The translations under genes were made by a program, and so were the position numbers. A DNA stretch of 64,000 nucleotides, taken from contig JABAKD010000022.1 in the NCBI GenBank assembly GCA_012845835.1, positions 3,239,944 to 3,303,943 on the forward strand. Reading direction: 5' to 3'. The notes beneath the pieces were generated by a model. It did not search any database, was not told where the DNA came from, and worked only from the letters and a program-made list of their open reading frames with translations. The stretch is from Undaria pinnatifida (Eukaryota > Sar > Phaeophyceae > Laminariales > Alariaceae). Shown here piece by piece: positions 49,901 to 59,423 of the stretch. How positions within the stretch are numbered: the first letter of the stretch is position 1; every line of letters begins with the position of its first letter.

Positions 49901-50362
49901 GGCCGAGCTCTCGCGCTAGTGCCGCCACTGGGTTTTGGTTTATACCATGGATGAACGCCTGTGTAGCAGTGAAACAACATCGTGACATCAGAGAAAAGAG
50001 GGGAGGCGGATCGAATCGGCGAAATTTACGTCAAACATGAATATAAGGGGATCGTTCAACAGAATGATGTTCGCAACAGCGGGAGGTGCCGCTTTCATAG
50101 TTATGGGAACACGTCAGCTATGGAACCAACAGCATCGCGTGCGAGGCTTGGCGAGTAAAGTTAGCCTAAAACTGGTTCTTACCGCCCCAAGGTCGACAGA
50201 GCTAGAAGCACCGCTCCCATCATCAAGGTTGCTCGACCACAGTCGTCCACCGACACGATCCCTCGCTTCCAATACAGTCACTTTGTAGCCACGGTGCGAT
50301 AACTCCCGAGCGGCACTAAGACCCGCAAGTCCTGCCCCAACAACTAGCACCCTATTTTCCAT
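28916..50362 (-). CDS. FAD-dependent amine oxidase (polyamine oxidase/LSD1-like)
   Basis: Five exons join in phase on the minus strand: 50362-50183, 49958-49299, 32426-32154, 31540-31152 and 29543-28916 (TAG). They encode 709 residues. Residues 1-60 hold the Rossmann FAD motif [18 protein letters not shown] and [10 protein letters not shown], ending VDLGA; exon 2 continues [19 protein letters not shown]. Exon 3 has [14 protein letters not shown] and [12 protein letters not shown]. Exon 4 has [13 protein letters not shown], including the lysine (LNK) conserved near flavin N5 in LSD1. The exon 4/5 joint gives [17 protein letters not shown], followed by RVLFAGEAT and [11 protein letters not shown]. 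Residues about 120-240 are a Ser/Glu/Asp-rich low-complexity insert in the substrate lobe. About 150 Arg-rich residues follow the catalytic domain. No SWIRM domain is seen. The fold is clear; the substrate (polyamine or histone lysine) is not. Intron 2 is 16.9 kb and contains a complete retrotransposon on the opposite strand. Confidence 0.86.
30290..30575 (+). repeat. SINE-like element family 2, copy 1
   Basis: This copy starts with a B-box-like GGTTCGAATCC (about 30307) and 'gactgcatactcgtgc'. The body has 'gcggaaagcgcgagag', 'cgatgaaaa', 'gctgaaccctatgc' and 'ggcttgtccagaag', and ends near an A-run at about 30561. The same order of blocks is found at 48.98-49.25 kb. It lies in the amine oxidase intron between exons 4 and 5. 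Confidence 0.65.
32427..36640. other. Left part of the 16.9-kb amine oxidase intron
   Basis: No protein-coding exon could be supported on either strand. The stretch holds ordinary intron sequence plus a TAC/CAG-rich patch at about 34.4-34.9 kb. There, a segment around 'caagctacac' and 'gtacgagt' appears twice in diverged form (about 34408 and 34651). Confidence 0.5.
36641..37450 (+). repeat. SINE-like element family 1, copy 2, split by an insertion
   Basis: The head 'gcaattggttcaccttttgc' (about 36643) leads to the B-box GGTTCGAATCCC in a T-arm-like hairpin near 36742-36757. The body ends 'ggcttagtttgggt' at 36931. The second head 'aagcaattggttaaacc' resumes at about 37402. In copy 1 (2.75-3.14 kb) these two blocks are adjacent, so the intervening 36932-37400 is an insertion in this copy. 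Confidence 0.65.
36932..37220. repeat. Perfect 139-bp inverted repeat with 11-bp spacer
   Basis: The left arm is 36932-37070, the spacer 37071-37081 (ggtcatgtcat) and the right arm 37082-37220. Every base of the left arm (gacacgcgtatcg ... ctccacggc) is matched by the right arm. The arms are about 60 percent G+C, unlike the AT-richer surroundings. A transcript across it would form a long, perfectly paired hairpin. The left edge coincides with the point at which the SINE-like host sequence is interrupted. Confidence 0.93.
37917..38150. repeat. GGGAA-dense array 1
   Basis: I count ten GGGAA and one TTCCC within about 235 bp, many in the contexts cgcgggaa, cacgggaa and cttgggaa, with irregular spacing. 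Chance would give about half a copy. Related in sequence to the array at 47.77-48.12 kb. It lies in the 16.9-kb intron. Confidence 0.75.
39811..40020 (+). repeat. Split direct repeat A1 (5' terminus)
   Basis: 210 bp from 'gcagaatattatcgaag' to 'ctagtttaagtt', repeated without visible change at 45300-45509. Likely contains the element promoter, since the gag start codon follows 20 bp downstream. Confidence 0.95.
40040..41497 (+). CDS. Retrotransposon ORF1, gag-like protein with CCCH zinc finger
   Basis: 485 residues from the ATG at 40040, the first in this frame after repeat A1, to TGA at 41495. The N-terminal 100 residues are Ala/Glu-rich and probably helical. The middle ([18 protein letters not shown] onward) is a helical capsid-like region of about 200 residues without a recognised signature. 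Near residue 430 is one finger, C-x8-C-x4-C-x3-H ([19 protein letters not shown]), likely RNA- or DNA-binding. The C-terminus is a Gly/Ser linker. The role inferred from position is nucleoprotein assembly of the element's RNA. The frame continues open after the stop codon into ORF2. Confidence 0.85.
   Translation: MEECKSPEAEALVAAVRGPNQAASDATRVEAEAYAAVATVQAGVDARRAEALAAVQEESGGRRAAAASVAATAAPAAPSVFSPSPAGSEAAGVTSAEVLTWQGQVSGEFARIGADMIRLKATMDRLLASVETLQDAVAGGASRAENMEAMVQQFMDNVGDRQPAPRDSGDARERQLQKSQLTDDAALWKKMASRKHWVLRGRIPPNIGDSAADIQSFVGEAVNVTTSVATQLRAISDFDVRVYGPRAEGMVDHLLMVADRLDFLRQALVAVLSVGFSLDSDGDRHCRERVATIDAAFTSASADLRRHTLSNIILLSGPAARAVMSEMVNDDLRLWVNDLMRFAQQVRPPMVPPPSDFTFSMLPVPSFKRTSAFCSSGGDVLKLVEGLHVPRDSQDGPSKRKSNPASPGTPRKKIAAQCRMFASTGRCRFSNCKFWHSAPPADATSLDALRDSSSAAAPAVGSRALALRSEPRGGSGGGSGGAGSG
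41498..43978 (+). CDS. Retrotransposon ORF2, reverse transcriptase plus RNase H
   Basis: The frame is open from the codon after the ORF1 TGA to TAG at 43976 and is the same frame as ORF1. The first ATG is at 41867, so translation starts there or by reading through the UGA. Reverse transcriptase motifs: DVKDAF (motif A, about 42470), GWRNSPGFW (motif B, about 42577) and YIDD (motif C, about 42805). RNase H motifs: FSDAS (about 43385), the ELLG glutamate (about 43540), GDNEAA (about 43626) and [15 protein letters not shown] (about 43750). All catalytic acids are present. There is no integrase or protease, consistent with a tyrosine recombinase element. It copies the element RNA into DNA. Confidence 0.92.
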   Translation, partial: GHGPFLSVGPTPRRGAAAERAVGRAATAPGASGGAGDRPATQGVGGGLRGRALVALAGDGGVGRARAAVAPGSVPFEEKGTVSCVRVRDVPADLLRVQGAGVGVRSGALRLAWLDAWAVVVQSMADQGSASLDHLASVSSSLLRQCQGSVAQLTSTIGPSLFSPHINVATVRHWFGSVKKFPFTPLLLRVLAPGAPVGVSGGGDLTAELAYGNHPGIAQHDVAIHKKIREDVVYGRALVFDLHFAGEILGLRISPLSVVLEPKFRIIHDLTFARAGGRTSVNGDTDFDSAPPSELGHVLREVLLRVMFLRQTHGSNARILLCRVDVKDAFRQVLVDPAGAPAFGYVFGDRVVVDLRLQFGWRNSPGFWGLMASALEHAHTHSTFQGADVSQQGAAAVAHVRISPPRGVPVVSIPGDCGPVSGSGGNAGNYFFVRYYIDDGILVEVQWWPDGRRCLRAVQSLASDHFRLLGERGVSDPPLLSARKITDWDTQLEVLGWIIDTEALTVTLPSHKRLKLQNLLAEWPSSRTSASARQVSQLVGFLIHVSFAVRPGRFFVNRLLASVGMPRISAGADFGFRTAYPGRRLVLGPEFHGDLEFWRWFVEEGLDARGGTLSAPMYHLLERPSQRTLFSDASKTAVGGFCLETGVYWRYDLDAGERSRFCGSSKSVAGENDISINVLELLGMVVSAWVLVSLCAERPAALGDCVLLRGDNEAAVEWVRRCRGGKEPRSGALMRLLGVLELSSGWHFDAKHVRGIFNVAADGISRWDRASVLVNLHAVRPDVPWQEQDLGAAGISLRTSVLASNSCDTPLRPRLNALIRGILAHG
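43915..45006 (+). CDS. Retrotransposon ORF3, tyrosine recombinase
   Basis: The frame opens before 43849 and overlaps the end of ORF2 by 64 bp from the first ATG (43915), in a different frame. An N-terminal SAM-like DNA-binding region ([31 protein letters not shown]) is followed by the catalytic core: Arg in LLTRASEM (about 44355), HxxR in [10 protein letters not shown] (about 44770) and the nucleophile Tyr in [15 protein letters not shown] (about 44845). All catalytic residues expected of the family are seen, giving 363 residues to TAG at 45004. This enzyme would insert the circular cDNA through a short core, replacing the DDE integrase of LTR retrotransposons. Confidence 0.93.
   Translation: MRHAIAASSERTYQGHFGAWVEYRVRCGLPVFLDRCRDGMANVWHVFEYVAYAFSTKKLRSATIESHLSAIKFFHRISRGFEIDTTHPVIVNALKGAARLHADVGNQATVRRPVSWDMLLAGEKLIPSWRAGGRVLWLALCASFCLLTRASEMFAETRLRVHETYCLRRADVAFFRGNIQLTVAQWSTADRVEVRFRGSKGDQLRKGAVVTRVRKGPSMRVGEGGGAVDLMIELMSCYLFLPSSAPLVAFGVGNGRWSMWTQHQATTALRKVVALAGVRAEEYALHSLRIGGATHLSAGGATPEVLQREGRWASNAYKTYVRSHGKDASWVASVMSQEGISGGVQPGQGTEWGRINPPLDPTS
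45129..45300 (+). repeat. Split direct repeat B1
   Basis: 172 bp from 'gctggcgtcgagagttcg' to 'gcaaag', abutting A2 directly and sharing one base with it. It differs from B2 at one position ('tctccaac' versus 'tctccagc'). Confidence 0.95.
45300..45509 (+). repeat. Split direct repeat A2
   Basis: A 210-bp copy of A1 placed immediately after B1. The B1-A2 junction has the sequence expected of the end-to-end junction of a circular intermediate. Confidence 0.95.
45510..46046 (+). other. Unique spacer between A2 and B2 of the retrotransposon
   Basis: 537 bp present once in the window, with a T-run at about 45955-45967 and no frame worth calling. Probably the 3' untranslated part of the element. 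Confidence 0.7.
46047..46218 (+). repeat. Split direct repeat B2 (3' terminus)
   Basis: 172 bp, nearly identical to B1. The sequence after it (tgtgatattttg) is unrelated to A2, marking the right end of the element. Confidence 0.95.
46219..46800. repeat. AT-rich 'tttcgtg/gtgattt' sequence flanking the retrotransposon
   Basis: Short degenerate blocks such as gtgattt, tttcgtg and gagattt recur here and also on the other side of the element (about 39530-39810), suggesting that the retrotransposon landed in an older degenerate repeat. No coding signal. Confidence 0.45.
47770..48120. repeat. GGGAA-dense array 2
   Basis: I count about 13 GGGAA and three TTCCC in 350 bp, in contexts cacgggaa, cgcgggaa and gtgggaacgggaa. 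It ends in a partly self-complementary stretch (gcgggaatattcccgcggg). Similar to the array at 37.92-38.15 kb. Confidence 0.75.
48980..49247 (+). repeat. SINE-like element family 2, copy 2, with poly(A) end
   Basis: A B-box-like GAGTTCGAGCCCC (about 48992) is followed by 'gagtgcatactcg', 'gcggaaagcgcgagag', 'cgatgaaaaatcgacgagcag', 'ctgaaccctatgcgcg' and 'cggcttgtccagaag'. It ends in a run of about 17 A at 49230-49247. The block order matches copy 1 at 30.29 kb. The A-tail ends 52 bp before the end of amine oxidase exon 2. Confidence 0.7.
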
Positions 50363-53300
50363 GGCGAGGAGTAGACGGAGTGGGTGAGGCTCGAGGCTCA
50401 ATTGGGGGGGGATGGCGTTCTACATTCCGGTTGGCCTTTGTTGGTAGGGTTGTTGACTACTTTGTCGTGGTACGCACTCATCTAACAGGAGATACCGGAG
50501 ATCTTGGAGATACTGGAGATACCAACCCACACAGTTCCCTGCGTCGAACAACAAGCTAAGCTTGACGTGGCTACGGGCGCTGTGAGGAAGTCGGACACCC
50601 GGGCTAGGACCGGGACTGTCAGATACATTGGTGGATAGCAGGGTGTGGTGAAGAGGACATTTCTTCCAGATACCTCAAGGACTCAAAATCGCAGATCCGC
50701 AATTTGCCCAACAGAGAGCCCTCGCCAAGGCAGTCAGTCCACGTACAGCAGCAGGAAAAGGAGTACGTAGGCATTAGGCATGGTCTCAGCCAGGCCTCTG
50801 TTAGCCTTCGTCGCCGCCAGGGCGCAAGGTGCGCACGTCTGAAGTCTGAGTTTCCTGTTGGTTAGCTCCATAGATGCTCAGGTAAGCAATGTCAAGAGAG
50901 CAGCACTCATCTATACGCGCGTGTACGTGGTGGTTAGTTTGCACGAACGAACAACGAAAAACGATGCACCATAGGTATAGACGTACAAGGTTCCCCTTCG
51001 GAGGCAGGGTGACGCAAGAGGCAGATGCTTTTTTTGCATTTTGCACCCCCGTGCGCTCGCCCGCATCCTTACGGCAGATAGAGCATGCAGCTATGCTGCA
51101 ATGTAATTGATCCGGGTGTAGTATCGGAACTAAGGAAGGTGTGTATTTGTGATACTACTGCTGTAAGGACAGCCCAGATAAATTATGGCGATCTAATGCT
51201 GTTGTAGCTTACCAGGTATTTCCAGATCTTCTTGGAAAATACACTGACTGGTCGATGGATGATCGGCCATGTGCAACAATTTGCGGGTGCTTTTTGATGT
51301 ATGTGCGATTTGACGGCTCTCTTGGTGTAAATAAATACTCGAAGCTGCAGCTGTGTTGGGCGATCCGAAACAAACGATTCGAGTTCGCGCAAAACGTTGC
51401 TGCAGCAACGGCGACCTCCACAGCCAGCACTGGAGCGCCTTTCCCTAAGGTGCCCAGTCACAGATAGCACTAGTGCCATTATCACAGCCAGCTCCCTCCC
51501 TCTCATGCTCCCCACGCATAGGCACTCTGCCATGGAACGAGTATGTAGCAAGGAAGATAGGCTAGGCGAGGTCATGACCACAGACAGCCGGTTTTACCTT
51601 CAAAAACTTACGCAGTATAGACACCAACAGCAGTAGCAGCAGCAGCAGCAGCAGCAGCAGCGGCTGCCGCGGCGGCGCGGGATGCTGGCGGTGGCGCTGG
51701 AAGCTTTGGCGACAGCGCTGTGGTATAGCGGTAAAAATTCAGCACCAAGTACGACACGGAATCTGCTGACGTTGTGAGCAGCAGCGGATAGGGGAGAAAA
51801 AACGAACGGCAGCAGCAGCTGATGAAACATTTGCAACCTTATAATCGCCACCACCAGCATTGAAATTGCAAAACATACTGACGTTTTGACGTTCTGGGAG
51901 AGCCGTTCGAATGGCCCAGCAGCTGCGGGAGCTGTTCGAAGGGTCCAGCAGCAGCTGCAGCTTTGGAAGTCTGTACAGCCCAAAAGTCCAAAAAACGAAA
52001 GTGGTCGGACTTCGATAATCGTAATTATGTTTACTTGCTTTAGATCTTTCTGCTGAAAGCGCTCGGTTGGTGCATCCCTGGCATCTCCGGGGTCAGACGG
52101 TCCAGCTTTTCTTTGGTTTGTTGTTCCGCCTTATTATTTTTGTTTCTGCTCGTTTTGCCAGTTGTTTCTTGACTTTTTAGCTGCTTCCTGCAAAATTTGG
52201 TTTTTCTGCCAACACGATTTTGAACCTTTTCGCGGTTTTTACTTCCTTTTTGTGTAGTAAGTTGAACTTCCTACCATTTGCCGCTAATTTGCCGCCTGTG
52301 CATTACTTGCGGAACGGTCTAGCTTCAGCTTTTCTTTGATTTCCACCATTTGTTTTGTACGTGCACGAAGTTTCACCATATTAGCTGAGATCTCGGATTG
52401 GCTCATCATCTCAGCCTAGCTCCGCCCAGCACCCCACCGCAGTGCTATAGCTCAGCAGCGCAGCGCCGTGCAGTGCCGTGCCTTGCGATGCCCTGCCGTG
52501 CCCTGCAGCTCAGCTCAGCAGCGCACCGCAGCGATAGCTCAGCAAAGCGCAGCGCCGTGCGGTGCCGCGCTTTGCCGTGCTTCGCCATGCTGCGTGCTTT
52601 GCGGTATTTTCACTGGTTCGTACATGCCAGTAACATTCGCAGTATCATACATACCACGTACCGGTACTAATAATAAGTTTATACATACTGCGTTGTTGGA
52701 TCACAAACAATGCACCCCCAGCTCAGGTCAGCCCGGCTATATATATCTCAGCAGTGCAGCGCGGCATAGTGCGGTGCCGTGCCTTGCCCATCGTTTTGCG
52801 GTGTTGTGTCGTGCGACGCTGTGCGTTCTTTTGAACATACAGCAGTAGTACCAGGTATGATACAGGTACCCAAGCAGGTACCATTATGTACGTGTTGTGT
52901 TCTCGTCTTTTTGCTTTCTTCAGTTGATTGCCCTCTCTCGGTCCCCATGCCCCCCCCCCCGCAAATATTACACGTACTGCCGTTCAGAACGTGACATCTC
53001 AACAAGCACCCAGCACAGCCCAGGGCAATTAGCTCTGCACCAACACCTCTTGGCATTATCACTTCGCTGATCGCACCAAATAATCACGGGCCTCTTCTTC
53101 CTGCCCCCTTTAGATGTTTCATTTGCATTCTTCCTTGCGCGAGCGTAGCGGGCGGCGTACCGGTAGTACGTGTGTGTACTGGTCTTTTTTATTTGATTCG
53201 TCGTTGATTTTGTCCTCCATCTCGGTCCTCTTCGCGTTTTTTTATTCGCCAATTACACCCGTACTACTGTACTGCCGATCAAAACGTGACATCGCCAACA

Positions 53301-54060
53301 TACAGCACAGCACAGACAGGGCAATCAGCTCCGCACAAGTACCTCTTGGCATTATCAAATCGCTAGTTGCACTAATTCATGGGCCTCCTCTATCTGCCCC
53401 CTTCATATTTAGTTGAAATCTTCCTTGTGTCGAGCGTAGCGGGCGGCGTCGGCCGCCCGTGACGCGGAGCTCTTGTATAGACCTACGAGTACGCATGATG
53501 TGTCCTGTAAGATGCACGCCCGCATTGTACCTGGTATTAAGCAACGGCAGCTTACCACTCGAGCTTTCTACGAGCAAGTATTATATGAATATGTAAAACA
53601 AGATAGCCCCTCGGCATGTAGGTGATACTCGTAGGCCGGGGCGAAGGGTGACGCAAGATTTACACTCCTACCACCACAAAAGGGCCAGGAACGAATGCAT
53701 TTTATACCGGTGTGATCGGGCATGCTAATGTGATATGCGGGAGTCCGTGTTTGTAAAACTATTCCAAGTACGTCAGCTGCGAATTCGACCAGTTGAATGA
53801 ATGCGCTCATATTTGCAAGCTGCAGCTGTTGGCAGTATGCACGGCGATGCCTATTTTCAGTGACCGATGGGTAGACCGCCAGTTTTAGAGACACACGTAA
53901 ATATTGTTTGTGATTTCTCTGTTTCACAGTCTGACCACAGAACTTTTATCTCGCTCTATTAATAGGACGACACGGACGGGATGAACACTGGGTGTTCTTC
54001 TGATGACGTTGGGTAAAAATAACCGATTTAATGTGAAGACAATACACAGCACACACGTAA
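50363..54060. other. Gene-poor interval, left part
   Basis: No exon could be supported. It contains a CAG/GCN microsatellite (51628-51680) and a degenerate 'gtgcc/cagcgc' low-complexity stretch (about 52440-52600). A diverged duplication is also present: about 52971-53162 and 53258-53452 share 'cctcttggcattatca' and 'gagcgtagcgggcggcg'. Confidence 0.5.
51628..51680. repeat. CAG-type trinucleotide repeat
   Basis: An almost uninterrupted run of cag units (about eight pure) followed by gcg/gct variants. It lies outside any supported gene. Confidence 0.9.
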
Positions 54061-57000
54061 GATTAGCGTACAGCATCAATGGCGGAAGCCACACAACATT
54101 GTAGTTCCTGGAGCAGTTGCAACAACAGAGAGGATGGCGGCGGTAGCAACGTAGACAACGACCCAGCAACAGCAGCAAACAGCCTCACAGCAGCAGCACC
54201 AACAACAGCAGGAGAGAAAGTATAGCAGTATAACAGTAGACAGCAGCACGCGTAGCAGCAGCAGGGACAAGACGCATGCTGCCCGGATTGGTACACGCAC
54301 GTCTACCATGACAAAGAGGGGGGAGTAGTGTGTAGTTTTGCATGCCGTTGTGTTTGTACCAGCACCACCAGAGAGAAGATGGCCTCAGTAGCAACAGAGG
54401 AAACAACACCAGCAGCAATATCAAAGTAGCATCACAACAGCAACGGCAGCAGCATGCAGCAGCAGAGAGAGGGAGATCGCGATACTCGTGTAGTACCAAC
54501 AGAGATAACAACACCACCTCCAGCGGCATCAGCAACACCCATGCATACAGGCGTATGGCGTATCATACACGCGAAGGGCACAGCTGCCTGGATTGCAGCG
54601 TGCACGTTGACAGCTGCTGACAGTATCGAGCTGTCCGGTGACATTAACAGCTGCTGGGATATGTTGGCCTTTTCGGTGACGTTTTGAGACACATTTGAAG
54701 CATGAGTCGTAAAGGGCGCTTTTTAAGTGAACGGCCGCCTGAGGAAATTGCGTGGAAGCATATGTTTTAACGCATATCCCTAAGGTTTATTATATGCACT
54801 CTTTTTTTTGCATGCTTTTCTCCGGCGGCCGAGGGTTTGTTCTCGCACTTTCGGCTGTGGGGTAAGAAAGTGGACCTTCGGCACATATCACGACGCATGT
54901 CGGGGTCCCATCCGAGCTCCGTGGCGGTGCTCTGAGCATTCCACGTCGCTGAACTGACTCTTTTTTCCAAGGGGTTGCGTTCCGCCTCGCTGAGACGAGT
55001 ATATGTGAACAGAAAACCCCCCAAGTTGTTATTTTCAATAGCCCGCTCCGCTCTCAGATTTTTTACCCGCTCCGATATGTCGCCCGCTGTACACCACCAG
55101 CCCAATTGTTTTTACTCCTTCTGCTGTCTGCTACGACGCAGCTACATACAGCCATCAGCAGGAGCAGCACGACTCTCGAGCAGCATACGTAAATGTTGCA
55201 CCTAGCCTGTGACTTTTGCTGTACACCTCGCACTGAACATGTAGCACACTTCACCTGTGACAAACCTGCCTCCCTCAGCCCGTTTACCTGGGAGATTGAC
55301 ACCTAGCCACTATTTCTCGACTTGATGTATTTCCCGCGCCGCATCTGAGAGGTAGTCGCACCGGGCAAGACCAAAGAGCAAGGCTCATACTGCCGCCTGC
55401 CTCGTTTCGCCGAGCCGCGCAGGGCCCATAGATACCCATAAGTTACTTGTGGGGAAAGTAGATTGCAATGTCCATCGACAGAAGCTAACGAGTAAGCCCT
55501 TATATGCTCGAGTTCCACCACATCCCCCCACAGTAAACCTGACATACATCTCGGAGTATGTCAGGAACCCCGATGAGATATTACTAATTTTACCTCCGAC
55601 GCCATTTCGGTATTGGATACAGTATACAATGATCGCATTGCTCTCACCGTTCCATCTGGGTGTTTTCTATGTGCGTGATTTTTGCAAGTTGTTGACACGT
55701 GAGATAATTTCCCTCTTTTTGACGATTTGGGGATGAAGAGGAGAATCGAACCGTCGACATCAGTCTTCAAAATCTCACCGCCTGCCTGCGATGACATTGT
55801 AAGAAAAGTAGACTAACAATGTCGATAGACATAAGCTATTATAGTACGAGTACGCCTAGGCCCTTCTACCCTCGAGTTCCACCACATGGGGTCGTTTCTC
55901 GCTCTTCTGCTGCTGTGCTGCTGCATCACACATGACCCTCCAGGCTCAGTACTTGGGGAAGTCGAGGTACAACAGCGGCGGCGCTGTGAGCTCTCTCCTT
56001 TGTGACAGCCACGTACGGTGCTTCTGTTTGTATGCACATGTTTGTGCGCTTCAGTATGTACTTGGTATGTGTGCGTGGCGTGTGTGCTCTCACAAAATCA
56101 GTATACAGGAGCAACACAGCAACAGCAACACAACTGCAGGTCCTGGAGCCGTGCTTCAAGCTTGTGCCTTTATGTGTGTAGTCACGGTGTATGTGTGTGG
56201 CTGGTGCACAGCAGGAGATCGAGCCACGACGAACAATAGTTTCGCGTTCAATGCATCAATCAAACACACATGGTCGGACCTCACACCAGGTACACGAAGC
56301 ATACAGCAGTAGCAAAGCAGTAGCTTCGTTTTAGTCACGATTCGTGGCATTTTTGTGTTCGTTAGGAACGGTCCTCATACGTGCCATGTGAAAGACCCTT
56401 ATACATGCTATTGGAAAGGCTATGTTCCCCTTTTTCGACTTGCGACGCCCCCGGAATATCAAGTTAACCCCATCCCGAAGGGAAACCTTGCTATCATAAT
56501 GCCTACTCCCACTTCTTCGAAGTGGAGCTGCTATCTATGTACCAGGCGTAGCGGCTTCAGCAGTACCAGGTGTATCATATTACGTGTGCCACTACTCAAC
56601 AGCAGATCGGCAGTCTGGGTGCAGAATAACGTTATCTAGCCTTTGCTACGAAGACATATATTTAATACTACGGCTGTACCATGGTAGACCTCAGCGGGGG
56701 ATTTCGAAAACCACAGGAGAGAAAGTACGTTGCACTCTGCGAGTACTCCCATATTCTAGTGATATGAATATAATATAGAATACGATGGTGTCTGTAACAG
56801 GTGTAACGGCTTCTGGATTATCATATCGTGGTGCGTGGTCTCGTGCTCACTGCTCAGCACCGATCGGCAGTCTCGGTGTAGCATGACGCCCTGTACTCAT
56901 TAACACACAAACGTAGATCTCAGCGGAGGATTTGGAAAGCGAGGCGAGAGAGCAACGGGCGAGTCGCACAGACATGATAAGACCTCGTGCACCACGAGGA

Positions 57001-59423
57001 AGAACAGATCAACAAACTTCGACGTATTACACCAGGTGTAGCAGTACACCTGGTATGTAGACTGTGTACGAGTAGACGACATCAGCATGAGGGCTGGGAT
57101 GCAATATTTTACCTTGTGTATTTTCTATTTGTTTTTCTCGTGTCGCTGAAAGTGCGATAGCGTGTGCTATTTACAGCTAAATTTGACAAAAAAAAGCGAG
57201 CAGTGGGAATGCTAAACTCTATATACGTATGCCATTCGCGACAACAGGGAAAGCAAGCAAGTACGCGGTATGTTTCCACACCCTAAGAGATCCATCTGCT
57301 GCGGGAGTACCGTTTCACATTTGGCGTCGAAGACAGGAATCTCGATTCCAGGAGCAACGCTAGGGTCCTTCTCGATGACCAGCGACGGGACGAAAGGAAA
57401 ATCGATAGGCTGCTTTGCTTAACCAACCTCGAATTAATGGGAAAAACGTTGCTCCTGAAATCGAGATTCCAGCCGAAACGCTAATGAGGGACGGTAGTCC
57501 CGCAGCAGGTAGATCTCTTCGGCCAGGTTTGGGTATGGAGTCTCGTGTGCCTTGCTACACTCCTTTCGGGTGTCAGTAACATACGTTTTCTCAGACTGAT
57601 CCGGCCAGAGCGATAGGACTTGCAGGATCACTGCGATAATGAGGCAACACCATCTAGGGGATATAGTCTCGTATCTTCATGAGTGGATGTGTGTATCTAA
57701 CACGCATGAAAAAGGAGACGTTGACACTGTGCTGACAAACCAACCGTGTCCATCGTCGACTCTGAATATTAACTCATAGTGCGGCGCAAACGGGGTGGTA
57801 TCGATGGCCAGACCGTGGGCACGGGAGTTAGGTAGCGTTTGCGAAAAATCACAAGTGATCCACAAAAACAACTTCCGCGACTCCAGTTTAGCAAACTGCA
57901 GAGACAGCAGCCGTCGGGACCACCACGTGACCACTCTCAGCTGTCAATCAAAGCGAGTGGACCCTAATATCTTCATCAACGATCCGTTTGCGGCTTTCCA
58001 TGTGAGAGCAGCAGGAGGGATGGCACGTATGGGCTCGTTATTCGGGACAAGCTAGCTTCCATAAACGAAAAAACCACACACGGGACATCGACTTCCGTCC
58101 CATATGATAGCCTTTATCATGCGTACACATGTATAAATGCATCTATTCATGCGTCTACACCTGACATCGTTTTTCAGTTTTCGTTAATAATCACTTTTAA
58201 ATCCAGCCCAGCTCAAATCCCGTGAGGGATTTTATCCTCAGCAGTCTTCTCGGCAAGCCTTGGTCACAGGTGTCTTCCTTTCTCCCCCCCAGGTGGCTTG
58301 TGTGGCGTAATCATACTCTCGAGGGTTAGCAGCGAGACCTGTTTCAGACTGACTTGTAGAGGTGACGGGACTTGCAAGACTATGCTCGTAGTGATACTGC
58401 GGCGGTACCTGGTAGGGGGCAGGACCTGGTATCCACAAAGCATCCAAAAAAGTACAAGAGAGTACAGTAGTGGCATAGTATGGAGAAACCTGTTGCGTGG
58501 TTTGGCTGTTGGGCTGAACTTGAGCCTACTTGCTTGTAACAAGCTTATGACAACAACACTCACCATAACACTAGCCGCCGAGATGTAGCTCAAGATACAC
58601 AGTATCTCAACATCATCGGTACCTCACACGTGTTACACCACCTGATACACGTTCAGAAGTATAGCAGTATCCCTTTTGTCACTCTCATCCACTCTTTCCC
58701 CGCTTCCCTTACTTCAAAACCTTGTTACCCCCCTGTTCCCCCTACCCTCCAACTCCTACCGCAAGGGCCAACTCCTCCTCCCTAACCACTTCAAAGTACA
58801 TGGTACCTGAACCATGAATAGCACTTGTGCAAGGCATGTGAGTCAACAGCGCGCGACGGGTGTTGGCTGCATCGCAAGTAACCTTCCGTAGTTTGTATGA
58901 CTGCAATATAGTAGCCTTTTTATGGTGTCCCCTCATGGAGACGCTGTTGCCCCGTTTGGTAGACGATTTTCTGTGTCTTGCCCACCATGTTCAGAAGAAA
59001 CTCATGCCTGAAAGACAAGGCTAACACCAAGCAATCGTGAGAGATCCAAGCCAACGTGTGTGCGCAAAACAACAGCAGCTTCAGGACGCATAGTTGGACG
59101 TATTTGGGTCCGTTAGGTTCTGTCGATGCTGTTTATTTCGTACTTGTGTATTAACGTTGGCGTCGTCGACAGGATTTTTTTTTTCAAGTTTTTCGACCCA
59201 GTCGCGGAATACAAGTTCGGTCGACACCTTGCGTTGAGGTGCTCATAATAATCTACTGAGCTGCCCGCGGGGGAAGGATTGAGCTCACGTTTTCATTGGG
59301 AGTTTGTTCCGCGCACGGTGGAGGTGTTTTCAGTTTGGGTGACCGTTTAAAAACTACCGACGAAAGCCCGCCCTATCATTCAGATTGCACTCTGCACCCG
59401 AAAACAAAGAATCAACAGCTCAG
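54061..59423. other. Gene-poor interval, right part
   Basis: CAG/CAA-rich DNA fills 54.1-54.6 kb. Related segments recur at 55443-55531 and 55796-55890 (cgagttccaccacat), and at about 56550-56730 and 56790-56950 (gatcggcagtct, ctcagcggaggattt). A degenerate relative of SINE-like family 2 lies near 57185-57270. Open frames at 57.4-58.95 kb on the minus strand (for example ...PHYELIFRVDDGHGW) look somewhat protein-like, but no phase-consistent chain of exons emerged. Confidence 0.45.

Noticed and set aside
52440-52600. CRISPR-like or minisatellite array from recurring 'gtgcc'/'cagcgc'
   Set aside because: Units are too short and irregular, with no spacers; simple low-complexity DNA.
54767-55105. 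Minus-strand frame of 112 residues (…ERVKNLRAERAIENNN…)
   Set aside because: No family recognised, no phase-consistent neighbouring exon and a low-complexity setting.
57434-58936. Cluster of minus-strand frames (…PHYELIFRVDDGHGW…, …MPLLYSLVLFWMLC…)
   Set aside because: They look mildly protein-like but I could not join any two with matching splice sites and phase.
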